Source of the DNA: Bordetella bronchialis
Lineage (GTDB): Bacteria; Pseudomonadota; Gammaproteobacteria; Burkholderiales; Burkholderiaceae_B
DNA length: 64,000 bases
Assembly (NCBI RefSeq): GCF_001676705.1
Contig: NZ_CP016170.1
Location: 2,480,001 to 2,544,000 of the forward strand
Direction: 5' to 3'
Made by a program: the position numbers and the translations under genes. Under the pieces are notes generated by a model. That model did no database searches. It was not told the origin of the DNA and saw nothing but the letters and a program-made list of their open reading frames with translations. Positions 15,834-24,170 of this stretch are shown piece by piece (the stretch's first letter is position 1; every line of letters begins with the position of its first letter).

Positions 15834-16622
15834 ATGGCAATTGCGCGCATCGGCGAGCTGCGGATGTACTACGAAGTCCATGGCAGCGGCGAGCCTGTGG
15901 TGCTCGTCGCCGGCTATACCTGCGATCACACGTTCTGGGACGCCGTCGTCCCAGCGCTGGCCGAGCGTTACGCGGTCCTGGTATTCGACAACCGGGCGGT
16001 GGGCCGGACCCGCGACGCCGGCCGGCCTTTCACCATGGAAACCATGGCCGCGGACACGGCCGCCCTCATTCGGCATCAGGGATGGTCGCGGCCGTGCCTG
16101 GTGGGGCAGTCCATGGGTGGCGCCGTCGTCCAGACCATGCTGGCACGATTCCCGCAAGCGTGCGGACCCTGCGCTTTCGTCAACTCGACACCCGCCTTCA
16201 GCACCACCACCCGGCTGGCCTTGAACACCTTGTTTGCGCTACGCAAGGCGGGCGCGGACCTAAGTCTGCTGGTCGACGCAGCGCTGCCGTGGTTCGCGGG
16301 CGAGCGATGGCTGGCGGACCCGGCAAACCGCGAGGCATTCCTTGCCGCCCTGCGGGACCATCCGGCCCCCCAATCGCTGGCCGACCAGGAGAGACAGCTG
16401 CGGGCCCTGGAAAGCTTTGGCATGGGGGTGACCCCGCAGTGGCGGTCTCCCGCGCTGGTGATATCGGGCAGCGAGGACTTGATCACGACGGCGACCGAAG
16501 GCCAGGCCTTGGCGCGTAGCCTGGACGGACGCTACGTCGAGCTGCCTGGTGGCCATACCATGCCGGTGGAGGCGCCCGGTCCGCTGGTGGACGCCCTGGT
16601 CGACTTCTTCACCAAACAGTGA
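15834..16622 (+). CDS. Alpha/beta-fold hydrolase
   Basis: This 262-residue cytoplasmic protein is a serine hydrolase of the alpha/beta fold. The nucleophile elbow is GQSMGG (Ser at about 92), the acid is probably the Asp in SGSEDLI, and the base is the His in GGHTMPVEAP. It resembles 3-oxoadipate enol-lactonase-like and esterase-like members, but the substrate cannot be read from the sequence. AAGGAG lies just upstream of the ATG. It stands alone between the AmpR-like gene and the aldolase/ABC operon. The 181 bases before it hold no other gene that I can see. Confidence 0.85.
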   Translation: MAIARIGELRMYYEVHGSGEPVVLVAGYTCDHTFWDAVVPALAERYAVLVFDNRAVGRTRDAGRPFTMETMAADTAALIRHQGWSRPCLVGQSMGGAVVQTMLARFPQACGPCAFVNSTPAFSTTTRLALNTLFALRKAGADLSLLVDAALPWFAGERWLADPANREAFLAALRDHPAPQSLADQERQLRALESFGMGVTPQWRSPALVISGSEDLITTATEGQALARSLDGRYVELPGGHTMPVEAPGPLVDALVDFFTKQ

Positions 16623-16657
16623 CCCCTAGGTAAAACCCGCAAGCCCGCTCTTTCCCG

Positions 16658-16709
16658 TTGACGACGGGCACCGGGCGCTCCTACCATGATGTGCATACGT
16701 AGTCACATC
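16658..16709 (+). promoter_or_regulatory. Promoter with palindromic operator for the aldolase/ABC operon
   Basis: A promoter reads TTGACG (16658-16663), 18 bases, TACCAT (16682-16687). Directly downstream, 16688-16709 is GATGTG-N10-CACATC with TACGTA exactly at its centre, so 18 of 22 bases are symmetric. A central CG in an even-length palindrome is typical of LacI-family operators, and a LacI-type regulator is encoded convergently at the end of this operon. Binding here would cover the transcription start. Confidence 0.65.
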
Positions 16710-16746
16710 CAGGGGCTCTCGCCCGCGGACCGGGGAAATACACGAA

Positions 16747-17514
16747 ATGAGTGCAAGCACGCACGCCGCGCCGCCGCAGGCGGCCGGCATGATCGAGGGC
16801 GAATGGCAGATCCGCTGCGACATGGCGGCGATGTTCCGGGCGATGAACCGCCTGGGGATGAATGAACAGATCGCCAACCACTGCAGCATGATGCTGCCCG
16901 GCAGCGACAATCTGTTCCTGATCAACGCACGTGGGTATCACTACAGCGAGATCACGGCCAGCAACCTGATCGTCTGCGACCTGCAAGGCAATGTGGTGCG
17001 CGGCGATGGCGAGCTGCGCAAGGTGGCCTTTCACATCCACGCGCGCCTGCACCTGAAGCATCCTCAGGCGCGCTGCATCCTGCATGTCCATCCGCAATAC
17101 CTGACCGCGCTGTCCATGCTGGAAGAGGGCAGGCTGGAACTGGTGCACCAGAACAGCGCCATGCTGTACGACCGCGTGGCCTACGACGAAATCCACAACG
17201 GCGTCGTCCTGTGGGACGAGGAAGGCGACCGCATCGCCGGCGTCCTGGGCGACCGCACCATCCTGATCATGAAGAACCACGGCGTCACGGTGGTCGGCCC
17301 GAGCGTGGCCGAGGCCTTCGACGAGCTCTATATCGCCGAGCGCACCTGCATGTACCAGATGACGGCAATGAACACCGGCATGAAGCTCAAGCACATCGGC
17401 GACGAGTTGCGCGACCGCTACAACGGCCCGTGGGGCGAGCGTTTCGACGCGCGCCTGCACCTGGATGCCTGGCGCCGCATGCTGGACAAGCAGGAACCGG
17501 ATTACGCCATGTGA
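16747..17514 (+). CDS. Class II aldolase/adducin family protein
   Basis: This 255-residue cytoplasmic protein has the class II aldolase/adducin fold (fuculose-phosphate aldolase, ribulose-phosphate epimerase and decarboxylase-like members). Zinc-ligand histidines are visible in HIHARLHLKHP and HVHPQY and in the later KNHGVTVVG segment. The N-terminal EWQIRCDMAAMFRAMNRLG is typical of the unassigned class II aldolase-like proteins near transporters. It is the first gene after an operator-bearing promoter and precedes a peptide-type ABC importer, suggesting that it acts on the imported compound. The substrate is unknown. Confidence 0.85.
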   Translation: MSASTHAAPPQAAGMIEGEWQIRCDMAAMFRAMNRLGMNEQIANHCSMMLPGSDNLFLINARGYHYSEITASNLIVCDLQGNVVRGDGELRKVAFHIHARLHLKHPQARCILHVHPQYLTALSMLEEGRLELVHQNSAMLYDRVAYDEIHNGVVLWDEEGDRIAGVLGDRTILIMKNHGVTVVGPSVAEAFDELYIAERTCMYQMTAMNTGMKLKHIGDELRDRYNGPWGERFDARLHLDAWRRMLDKQEPDYAM

Positions 17515-17573
17515 AGGCCCGCAGGGGCGCGCCGGTGCGTCGAGGACCACAGACTAGTCAAGGGGAAGCAACC

Positions 17574-19127
17574 ATGAAGCGATTTTTTCCGTCCGCCGGC
17601 GTGCTGGCGGCGGCATGCATGACGGTATTCGCGCTGGCCGCGGCGCCGGCGCAGGCGCAAAAGCGCGGTGGCGACGTGGTCGTGGCGCAGCAGGCGCAGC
17701 CGCCCAGCCTGGATGCCCAGATTACCTTCGCCCAGGCCGCCCGCAATATCAACCTGCACATTTACGAGGCGCTGTTCGCCCGCAACGACAAGGGCGAGAC
17801 CATACCCGAGCTCGCGGAAAGCTATACCGCGGCCCCGGACAGCCTGTCGTACGAAATCAAGCTGCGCAAGGGCGTCCTGTTCCACAATATGAAGGAAATG
17901 AAGGCGGCCGACGTCAAGGCGTCGCTGGAGCGCTACGCCCGCTATGGCGGCAGCGCCCAGAATATGTCGCTGGTCGACCATATCGACATCGTCGACGACT
18001 ATACGATCAGGATTTTCATGAAGAAGCCCTTCCAGGGCTTCATCGAATTCCTGGGATCGCCGCGCGCGCCCGTGGCCATCTATCCGGCCGAAGAGGCCGC
18101 CAAGGGGCCGAACCAGATCAATGTGATCGGCACGGGGCCTTTCCAGCTGGTCGAGTACAAGCCCGACAGCTACGTCAAGCTCAAGCGCTTCGACGCCTAT
18201 TCCGCCAACCCCAACTACAAGGGGCGCGACGGCCTGGGCGGACGCAAGACGGCGTATTTCGATACGGTCACCTTCCGCTTCATGCCGGAGGCCGGCGCCC
18301 GCGAATCGGCGCTGCAGACCAATGAAGTGCAGGTGCTGGAGGCCATCTCTCCCACCGCCGCCAAGCGCCTGAAGAACGACAGCAATATCAAGATCTACGA
18401 AATGATGCCCTGGGCCTTCCAGACCATCATCCTGAACGCCGGCGCGCCGCCCACCGACAACCTGAAGGTGCGCCAGGCCATCCAGGCCGCGCTGGACGAC
18501 GAGGAGATCATGGCGATCTCCACCGATGGCCTGTACCGCATGACGCACGGCTGGCAGCATCCCGGCACGCCGTATTACGCGGGGGATGTGGGCAAAAGCC
18601 TGTACAACCAGCACAACCTGGACCTGGCCAGGAAGCTGCTGAAGGAATCCGGCTACAAGGGCGAGGAAATCACCTTCATCGCCGACAACGGCTTCAAGAA
18701 CCATAACGACACCGCCGTCATCGCCACGCAGCAGCTGCAGGCCATAGGCATGAACGTCAAGCTGCGCATCGCCGACTGGCCCACGACGCTGGCCGCCCGC
18801 GAAAAACCCACGGGCTGGAACCTGTTCCCCATCATGGTCGGCATCGAGCCGTACGAGGGACCGAACGGCGTGGCGGTACTGTTCACCGGCGACCAGAACT
18901 GGCAGCATCACAAGGACGCCGGCCTGGAGGCCGCGGTCGCCAAGCTGAACAGCGCGCCGGATTTCGCCGACCGCAAGGCGGCCTTCGCCACCATCCAGCA
19001 GATCGTGTATGAGCAGGTGTACGCGATCAAGGTGGGCGACATCGGCGTGCTGGAAGCGGCGCGCTCCAACCTGAAGAATTTCGTGCCGCACCGCGTGCCG
19101 CGCATGTGGGACGTCTGGTACGAATAA
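17574..19127 (+). CDS. ABC transporter substrate-binding protein, family 5 (dipeptide/nickel type)
   Basis: This periplasmic solute-binding protein delivers its ligand to the two permeases encoded downstream. It has 517 residues from the ATG at 17574 with an AAGGGG site. The signal peptide is residues 1-28, with cleavage probably after AQA. The SBP_bac_5 core is recognisable in the segments RGGDVVVAQQAQPPSLD, LAESYTAAPDSLSYEIKLRKG and VRQAIQAALDDEEI. Family members bind peptides, nickel-chelates, sugars or opines, so the ligand cannot be inferred. Start and operon position are well supported. Confidence 0.92.
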   Translation: MKRFFPSAGVLAAACMTVFALAAAPAQAQKRGGDVVVAQQAQPPSLDAQITFAQAARNINLHIYEALFARNDKGETIPELAESYTAAPDSLSYEIKLRKGVLFHNMKEMKAADVKASLERYARYGGSAQNMSLVDHIDIVDDYTIRIFMKKPFQGFIEFLGSPRAPVAIYPAEEAAKGPNQINVIGTGPFQLVEYKPDSYVKLKRFDAYSANPNYKGRDGLGGRKTAYFDTVTFRFMPEAGARESALQTNEVQVLEAISPTAAKRLKNDSNIKIYEMMPWAFQTIILNAGAPPTDNLKVRQAIQAALDDEEIMAISTDGLYRMTHGWQHPGTPYYAGDVGKSLYNQHNLDLARKLLKESGYKGEEITFIADNGFKNHNDTAVIATQQLQAIGMNVKLRIADWPTTLAAREKPTGWNLFPIMVGIEPYEGPNGVAVLFTGDQNWQHHKDAGLEAAVAKLNSAPDFADRKAAFATIQQIVYEQVYAIKVGDIGVLEAARSNLKNFVPHRVPRMWDVWYE

Positions 19128-19187
19128 GCGTGAAGCGCGGGCAGGCCGGGCGCCCCGCGCGCCGCGGCCCCGCGCCGGGAGTCTCGC

Positions 19188-20135
19188 ATGTTGATGTATC
19201 TGCTGCGCCGCTTGCTGAGCGCCATTCCGGTGCTGGTGCTGGTGTCGCTGTTGACCCTGAGCCTGATCTGGCTGGTGCCGGGCGACGCCGCGGCGGAACT
19301 GGCCGGGCCGGGCGCCAGCACGCAGGAGCTGGCGCGCCTGCGCACCGAGCTGGGCCTGGACCAGCCGGCCTACGTGCAAGCCTGGCGCTGGTACGTCAAT
19401 GTGCTGCATGGCGACCTGGGCCGTTCGCTGCTGCTGAATCGCGGCGTGACCGAAGCCATACTCGAGCGGCTGCCGGTAACGGCGTCCCTGACCTTGCTGG
19501 CTTTGCTGATGACGGTGGCCGTGGGCATGAGCGCCGGCGTATTGGCCGCCGTGCGCCGCAATACCTGGGTGGACCAGCTGTCGATGTCGCTGGCGATGCT
19601 GGGGCTGTCGCTGCCCGACTTCTGGCTGGGCTTGGTGGGCATCTATCTTTTTTCCGTGCAGCTGGGCTGGTTTCCGACGGGCGGCTATGTGCCGTTCACG
19701 CAAAGCCCGCTGGGCTGGCTGCACAGCATGTTCCTGCCGGCGGCGGCGCTGGCCGCCACGCAACTGGGCCTGCTGGCGCGCATGACGCGCTCCAGCATGC
19801 TGGAAGTATTGAGCCAGGACTACATCCGTACCGCGCGGGCCAAGGGGGCGCCGCCGCGCAGCGTGATCGGCCGGCACGCCCTGATCAACATCGCCGTGCC
19901 GACGCTGACCGTGATAGGCGTGAATGTGGGCATCCTGATCGGCGGCGCGGTGATCGTGGAATCGGTGTTTTCCATTCCCGGCGTGGGCCGCCTGGTCATC
20001 GGCGCGATCCAGCGCCGCGATCTGCCGGTGATCCAGGGCGGCCTGCTGATGATCGCCTGCGCGATGGTGCTGGTGAATCTTGTCGTCGACCTGCTCTACG
20101 CCGTTTTCGATCCCAGGGTGCGCTATGGCCGCTGA
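19188..20135 (+). CDS. ABC transporter permease, DppB type
   Basis: This is an inner-membrane permease of 315 residues with about six hydrophobic segments, starting at LLRRLLSAIPVLVLVSLLTLS. The C-terminal EAA-like loop lies in the segment SQDYIRTARAKGAPPRSVI. It forms a heterodimer with the next gene product. A GGGAG site precedes the start, and its stop overlaps the start of the next gene, implying translational coupling. It is named from family resemblance to DppB/GsiC; substrate specificity comes from the binding protein. Confidence 0.92.
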   Translation: MLMYLLRRLLSAIPVLVLVSLLTLSLIWLVPGDAAAELAGPGASTQELARLRTELGLDQPAYVQAWRWYVNVLHGDLGRSLLLNRGVTEAILERLPVTASLTLLALLMTVAVGMSAGVLAAVRRNTWVDQLSMSLAMLGLSLPDFWLGLVGIYLFSVQLGWFPTGGYVPFTQSPLGWLHSMFLPAAALAATQLGLLARMTRSSMLEVLSQDYIRTARAKGAPPRSVIGRHALINIAVPTLTVIGVNVGILIGGAVIVESVFSIPGVGRLVIGAIQRRDLPVIQGGLLMIACAMVLVNLVVDLLYAVFDPRVRYGR

Positions 20136-21024
20136 AATGACCGCCGGCAAGGCCGACGCCGTGCCGGGCCGGTGGCGCCGCGTGGCGTCCTCGCGCATGC
20201 TGGCCCGCCTGCGCGGCCACCGCCTGTTCATGACCGGCCTGGTGCTGTTGACGGTCATCGTGCTGATGTCGCTGCTGGCCGGCTGGCTGGCGCCGTATTC
20301 CCCGGTGGTGAACGACTACCGCTACCGCCTGGGGGCGCCCAATGCCGCGCACTGGATGGGTACCGACAGTTTCGGACGCGATGTGTTCAGCCGCATGCTG
20401 TACGGCAGCCGGGTGTCGCTGCGCATCGGGTTCTTCGTGACCCTGTTCACCGGGCTGGCGGGCACTGTCATCGGCTTGTGCGCGGGCTACTTCCGGCGCC
20501 TGGAAAACCCCATCATGCGCGTGATGGACGCGCTGATGGCCTTTCCCGGCATCCTGCTGGCGATCGCGCTGTCCTCGGTGCTGGGGCCTTCCGAGATGAA
20601 CGTGGTGATCGCCCTGGTGATCACCTATACGCCGCGCACCGCGCGGATCATGCGGGCGGCCGCGCTGGTGCTATCGCAGATGGAATTCGTGCAGGCCGCC
20701 AAGGTGGCGGGCGCGGGGCACTTGCGCATCCTGGTCCGCCACATCGCCGCCAACAGCCTAGCGCCGCTGATCGTGCAGATGACTTTTATCTTCGCGATCT
20801 CGATATTGGCCGAAGCGGTGCTCAGCTTCATCGGCGTCGGCCCGCCGCCGCCCACCCCGACCTGGGGCAACATCATCGCCGACGGCCGCGATTTCATTCC
20901 GGATGCGCCGTGGATCTGCCTGTTCCCGGGGCTGGTCCTGGGCATGACGGTGCTGGGACTGAATCTTATCGGCGACGGCTTGCGCGACGTGCTGGACCCG
21001 CGGGTGCGGGTGGAAGGACGCTAG
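20125..21024 (+). CDS. ABC transporter permease, DppC type
   Basis: This second permease has 299 residues from the ATG at 20125, which overlaps the upstream gene by 11 bases. Visible family features are the N-terminal TM segment (about residues 33-53), the motif GTDSFGRDVFSRMLYGSRVSL, which is diagnostic of DppC/OppC proteins, and the EAA loop in FVQAAKVAGAGHLRI. No DppD/DppF ATPase gene follows. The next gene is convergent after 12 bases, so the importer must borrow an ATPase encoded elsewhere. Confidence 0.92.
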   Translation: MAAEMTAGKADAVPGRWRRVASSRMLARLRGHRLFMTGLVLLTVIVLMSLLAGWLAPYSPVVNDYRYRLGAPNAAHWMGTDSFGRDVFSRMLYGSRVSLRIGFFVTLFTGLAGTVIGLCAGYFRRLENPIMRVMDALMAFPGILLAIALSSVLGPSEMNVVIALVITYTPRTARIMRAAALVLSQMEFVQAAKVAGAGHLRILVRHIAANSLAPLIVQMTFIFAISILAEAVLSFIGVGPPPPTPTWGNIIADGRDFIPDAPWICLFPGLVLGMTVLGLNLIGDGLRDVLDPRVRVEGR

Positions 21025-21036
21025 GGCCTGTTAACG

Positions 21037-22071
21037 CTAGAAAGACGCCCGCCGTACCAGCTCGCCTTGCAGCACTTCGCGCACGGGCGCCTGGTCCGCC
21101 GGCCGGTCCAGCAGGTCCAGCGCCACGGCGATCATGCGGTCCAGGGGGTTGCTGTACGTGGTCAGCATGTAGGGCGGCCAGCTGGCATTGGGAATGTCGT
21201 CGAAGCCCACGATGGCCGGCGCCGCGCCCAGCCCGCCGGGCATGCCGCGGTAGCCGTCCAGCATGCCGATGGCCACCATGTCGTCGCCGCAGAACACCGC
21301 ATCCACCGGCGACCGCCGCCGGCACAGCAGGCCGGCCGCCTCGTAGCCCCATGCATGGCTGAAAGCGCCTTCCAGCACGACGTCCGGCGCCCGGCCTTGT
21401 TCGCGCAGGGCCTGCAGGAAAGCTTCCCGGCGGACGACATTGGTGGGCGAGTCGGGCAGGCCGCCGATATACGCGATGCGCCGCTTGCCCGCGGCAATGA
21501 AACCCTGGGCCACCAGCCGGCTGCCATGGGCGTTGTCGCAGGAGACGCCATGCACGGCTTTTTCCTCGACATAGCGGTTGACCATGACGATGGGCGTGCC
21601 GCTTTGCCGCACCTGCCGCGCGGCGCGCGCGCCGATGCTGACGTTGGCGATCAGGATGCCCTTGACCCGGTAGCGCAGGGCCAGCGGCAGCTGGCGGTCG
21701 ATGTCCTGGCCTGGCGGCGAGTTCAGCAGCAGCACTTCCTGTCCGCGCTGCTGGATGGCCAGGGTCATTTTTTCCAGCATCTGCGGCACGAAAGGGTGGG
21801 TGATATTGCTGGTGACCACCGCCACGATGTTGGAGCGGCCCTTGACCAGCGAGCGCGCCGCCATGTCCGGCAGGTAGCCAAGCTTGCGCGCCGCCTTTTC
21901 GATCTGCTGGCGGACTTCCGCGGCGACATACCCGCGGCCGGCGAACACGCGGGATACGGCGCTTTGCGATACGCCGGCTTCGCGGGCGACGTCCTTTTGC
22001 GTGTATCCGTTTTTCTGCGCGCGCGCGGCGCGGGACTTCGGCAGGGCGGGGGTAGGTCTCTGCGTGGACAA
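21037..22071 (-). CDS. LacI-family transcriptional regulator
   Basis: This is a DNA-binding repressor with an N-terminal LacI helix-turn-helix (YTQKDVAREAGVSQSAVSRV, about residues 23-42) and a periplasmic-binding-protein-like sensor domain. No ATG or GTG lies before the helix-turn-helix in a sensible place. The best start is the TTG at 22071 (344 residues), 44 bases after the stop of the upstream LysR gene and with only a weak GGA site. It ends 12 bases from the convergent ABC operon and is the natural candidate to bind the central-CG palindrome at 16688-16709. Product confidence is high, start confidence moderate. Confidence 0.85.
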   Translation of the reverse strand: MSTQRPTPALPKSRAARAQKNGYTQKDVAREAGVSQSAVSRVFAGRGYVAAEVRQQIEKAARKLGYLPDMAARSLVKGRSNIVAVVTSNITHPFVPQMLEKMTLAIQQRGQEVLLLNSPPGQDIDRQLPLALRYRVKGILIANVSIGARAARQVRQSGTPIVMVNRYVEEKAVHGVSCDNAHGSRLVAQGFIAAGKRRIAYIGGLPDSPTNVVRREAFLQALREQGRAPDVVLEGAFSHAWGYEAAGLLCRRRSPVDAVFCGDDMVAIGMLDGYRGMPGGLGAAPAIVGFDDIPNASWPPYMLTTYSNPLDRMIAVALDLLDRPADQAPVREVLQGELVRRASF

Positions 22072-22115
22072 GTGTGGGCGTTCCGGGATGGCGGGCCGTC
22101 GGGCAGTATAGCGAG

Positions 22116-23054
22116 CTATGTGGGCTGCCGATAGGGCAGCCCGCCGGCTTCGTCCCAGTGCGGATTGCTGGCGATCAGGTCGATCAGGAAATCGACGAAA
22201 GCGCGCACCTTGGGCGACATATTCTTGCTGGGCAGGTACACCGCCGACACCTGCGGGCCCAGGGCGACGTAGTCGGTCAGGACGGCGCGCAGCCGGCCGT
22301 CGCGCAAGGCGTCGGCGGCGATGAAGTTGCTGATCATCGCCACGCCCAGGCCGGCCGTGGCGGCTTCCAGCAGCGATTCGGCATTGTTGATGTTCAGTCG
22401 CCCGGACACGGTCTTGCCGAACGTGCGGCCATTCTTGATGAACTGCCACTCGCGGTAGCGGCCGGTGTGCATCAGTACATAGGCCAGGCAATGATGGCGG
22501 TCCAGCTCGTCCGGCGTGGCGGGCTCGCCGTGCCGTGCCAGGTATTCCGGCGCCGCGCAGGCGACGAAGCGCAGGTTGCACAGGCGGCGGGCGATCAGGC
22601 GCGCGTCGGCCAGCTCGCCGATGTGCACCGCGACGTCTATGCCTTCGTAGGCCAGGTCCACCATGCGGTCGCTCAGCTCGGCGTCGAGCACCAGGTCGGG
22701 ATAGCGTTCGATGAATCCGCTCAGGTGCGGGACGATGACGCGGCGCCCGAAGCCCACCGGCATATGCACGCGCAAGCGTCCGTGCGGCGCGGCCCGGGAA
22801 CGGTTCAAGGAGTTTTCCGCGTCCCGCACGTCAGCCAGGATCTGCTGGCAGCGTTCGAAGAAGCTGGCGCCGTCGTTCGTCAGCCCGACCGAGCGCGTGG
22901 TCCGGTGCAGCAGGCGCAGCCCCAGTTCCTGTTCCAGGCGCGTAATGGCCTTGCTCACCGCCGAGGAAGTCAGGCCTAGATGCTTGGCCGCGTCGGTGAA
23001 GCTGCGCGTTTCGGCGACCCGGGCGAATACGCGCAGGGCGTTCAGGTTCTCCAT
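22116..23054 (-). CDS. LysR-family transcriptional regulator
   Basis: This is a LysR-type regulator of 312 residues from the ATG at 23054, which has an AGGGGA site; a more distal ATG would add 20 unlikely residues. The helix-turn-helix (FTDAAKHLGLTSSAVSKAIT, about residues 18-37) belongs to the CrgA/DhcR-like group, and the effector domain follows. It is divergent from the lactonase-like gene at 23278 and so probably controls the catabolic array that starts there. It could be co-transcribed with the downstream LacI gene. Confidence 0.88.
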   Translation of the reverse strand: MENLNALRVFARVAETRSFTDAAKHLGLTSSAVSKAITRLEQELGLRLLHRTTRSVGLTNDGASFFERCQQILADVRDAENSLNRSRAAPHGRLRVHMPVGFGRRVIVPHLSGFIERYPDLVLDAELSDRMVDLAYEGIDVAVHIGELADARLIARRLCNLRFVACAAPEYLARHGEPATPDELDRHHCLAYVLMHTGRYREWQFIKNGRTFGKTVSGRLNINNAESLLEAATAGLGVAMISNFIAADALRDGRLRAVLTDYVALGPQVSAVYLPSKNMSPKVRAFVDFLIDLIASNPHWDEAGGLPYRQPT

Positions 23055-23277
23055 GCTTGTCCCCTGGGCCGGCCGCCATGGCAAGGGCACCCGGAAGCGC
23101 CCCGGCGAGCGCATCGGCGTGCCGGCTTATTCATGAATCCAGTTCATCAGTGTTTGTCATTCTAGCCAATTGATCGGCCTGGCGGCGGAAATTAGACTGC
23201 TCTGCATGACAAGAGCGCATTCCACCGGTGCGGCGCCCGCCGCGCGGCGGGGCGCGCCGCATGGAGACTTGCATTCA
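23055..23277. promoter_or_regulatory. Divergent region between LysR regulator and lactonase-like gene
   Basis: This 223-base gap should carry both promoters. A 10-bp perfect palindrome (ATTCATGAAT) lies at 23129-23138, with TTCATCA shortly after, which is plausible for a LysR site. No clear -35/-10 pair stands out for the plus strand. Confidence 0.4.
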
Positions 23278-24135
23278 ATGCCGCAGCCGCCGATCGCCAC
23301 CGGTACGTCCGCGGGCCGGGACGCTTCCCGGCACGCCGCCAGCCCGCCCGCCTACGAGGTGTACGCCCTGAAGTACGCAACGCGCGCCGCGCGGCGCACG
23401 GCGAACTTCCTGGGAGGCGACCCGCATGACGCGCCCATGCCGATGGACTACTACGTCTGGGTCATCCGCGGTGCCTCGCGCCTCGTGCTGGTGGATACCG
23501 GTTTCGCGCAGGACATGGCGGACAAGCGCCACCGCCAGCTGTTGCGCCACCCCGCCGCGGCGCTGGAGCTGCTGGGCATCCAGGCCCGCGATATCCGCGA
23601 CATCGTCATCACCCATTTGCACAACGACCACGCCGGCACGCTGGGCGACTATCCGAACGCACGCTTCCATTTGCAGGATGGCGAGATGGCCTTCGCGACC
23701 GGTAGACATATGTGCTGCGGCCTATTGAATCGCGCGTACGAGCCCGATCATGTGTGCGGCATGGTGCGCCTGGTCTATGGCGACCGGGTGGTTTTTCACG
23801 ATGGCGACGCCGAGATCGCGCCGGGCATCGGTGTGCACGCGATAGGCGGCCACACCGCCGGCCTGCAGGCCGTGCGCGTCCATACGGCGCGCGGCTGGGT
23901 GGTGCTGGCCTCGGACGCCAGCCATTACTACGAGCACTTCGAACAGGATCGCGTATTTCCCCTGGTCTACAGCGTCGGCGACGTACTGCAGGGTTACCGG
24001 CGCCTGAAGGAATTGGCGGCATCGCCCGAACACGTGGTGCCGGGACACGACCCGCTGGTCATGGCGCGCTATCCGGCCGCCGGGCCGGGCCTGGAGGGCA
24101 TCGTGGCGCGCCTGCACGAAGCGCCGCGCCGCTGA
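23278..24135 (+). CDS. Metallo-beta-lactamase-fold lactonase-like hydrolase, paralog 1
   Basis: This is an MBL-fold metallohydrolase of the group annotated as N-acyl-homoserine lactonase family. The dinuclear metal motif is HLHNDH, with further ligands in the GGHTAGLQ, ASDASHYYEHFE and PGHDP segments. I chose the ATG at 23278 (285 residues; GGAG 11 bases upstream) because the paralog at 28812 has a similarly short lead before EYEVYAxKYATR; an ATG at 23206 is possible. There is no signal peptide. It is the first gene of the catabolic array. The family supports lactone or ester hydrolysis; quorum-quenching activity should not be assumed. Confidence 0.85.
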   Translation: MPQPPIATGTSAGRDASRHAASPPAYEVYALKYATRAARRTANFLGGDPHDAPMPMDYYVWVIRGASRLVLVDTGFAQDMADKRHRQLLRHPAAALELLGIQARDIRDIVITHLHNDHAGTLGDYPNARFHLQDGEMAFATGRHMCCGLLNRAYEPDHVCGMVRLVYGDRVVFHDGDAEIAPGIGVHAIGGHTAGLQAVRVHTARGWVVLASDASHYYEHFEQDRVFPLVYSVGDVLQGYRRLKELAASPEHVVPGHDPLVMARYPAAGPGLEGIVARLHEAPRR

Positions 24136-24170
24136 AGCGATCGATTCGAAGCCGACAAGGAGACAAGCCG

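Noticed and set aside
17502..20258. A 918-codon minus-strand frame opposite the ABC transporter genes
   Set aside because: The plus strand encodes three well-recognised transporter proteins; the antisense product is low-complexity (His/Arg/Gln-rich) with no family signature.
22072..22581. A long N-terminal extension of the LacI regulator starting at 22581
   Set aside because: The extension lies inside the LysR gene on the same strand in another frame and has no domain; the TTG at 22071 just before the helix-turn-helix is more plausible.
23278..24135. Calling the MBL-fold proteins true quorum-quenching AHL lactonases
   Set aside because: The motif is shared by many lactonases and esterases, and the catabolic context argues for a different substrate. 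Only the fold and likely hydrolase activity are supported.
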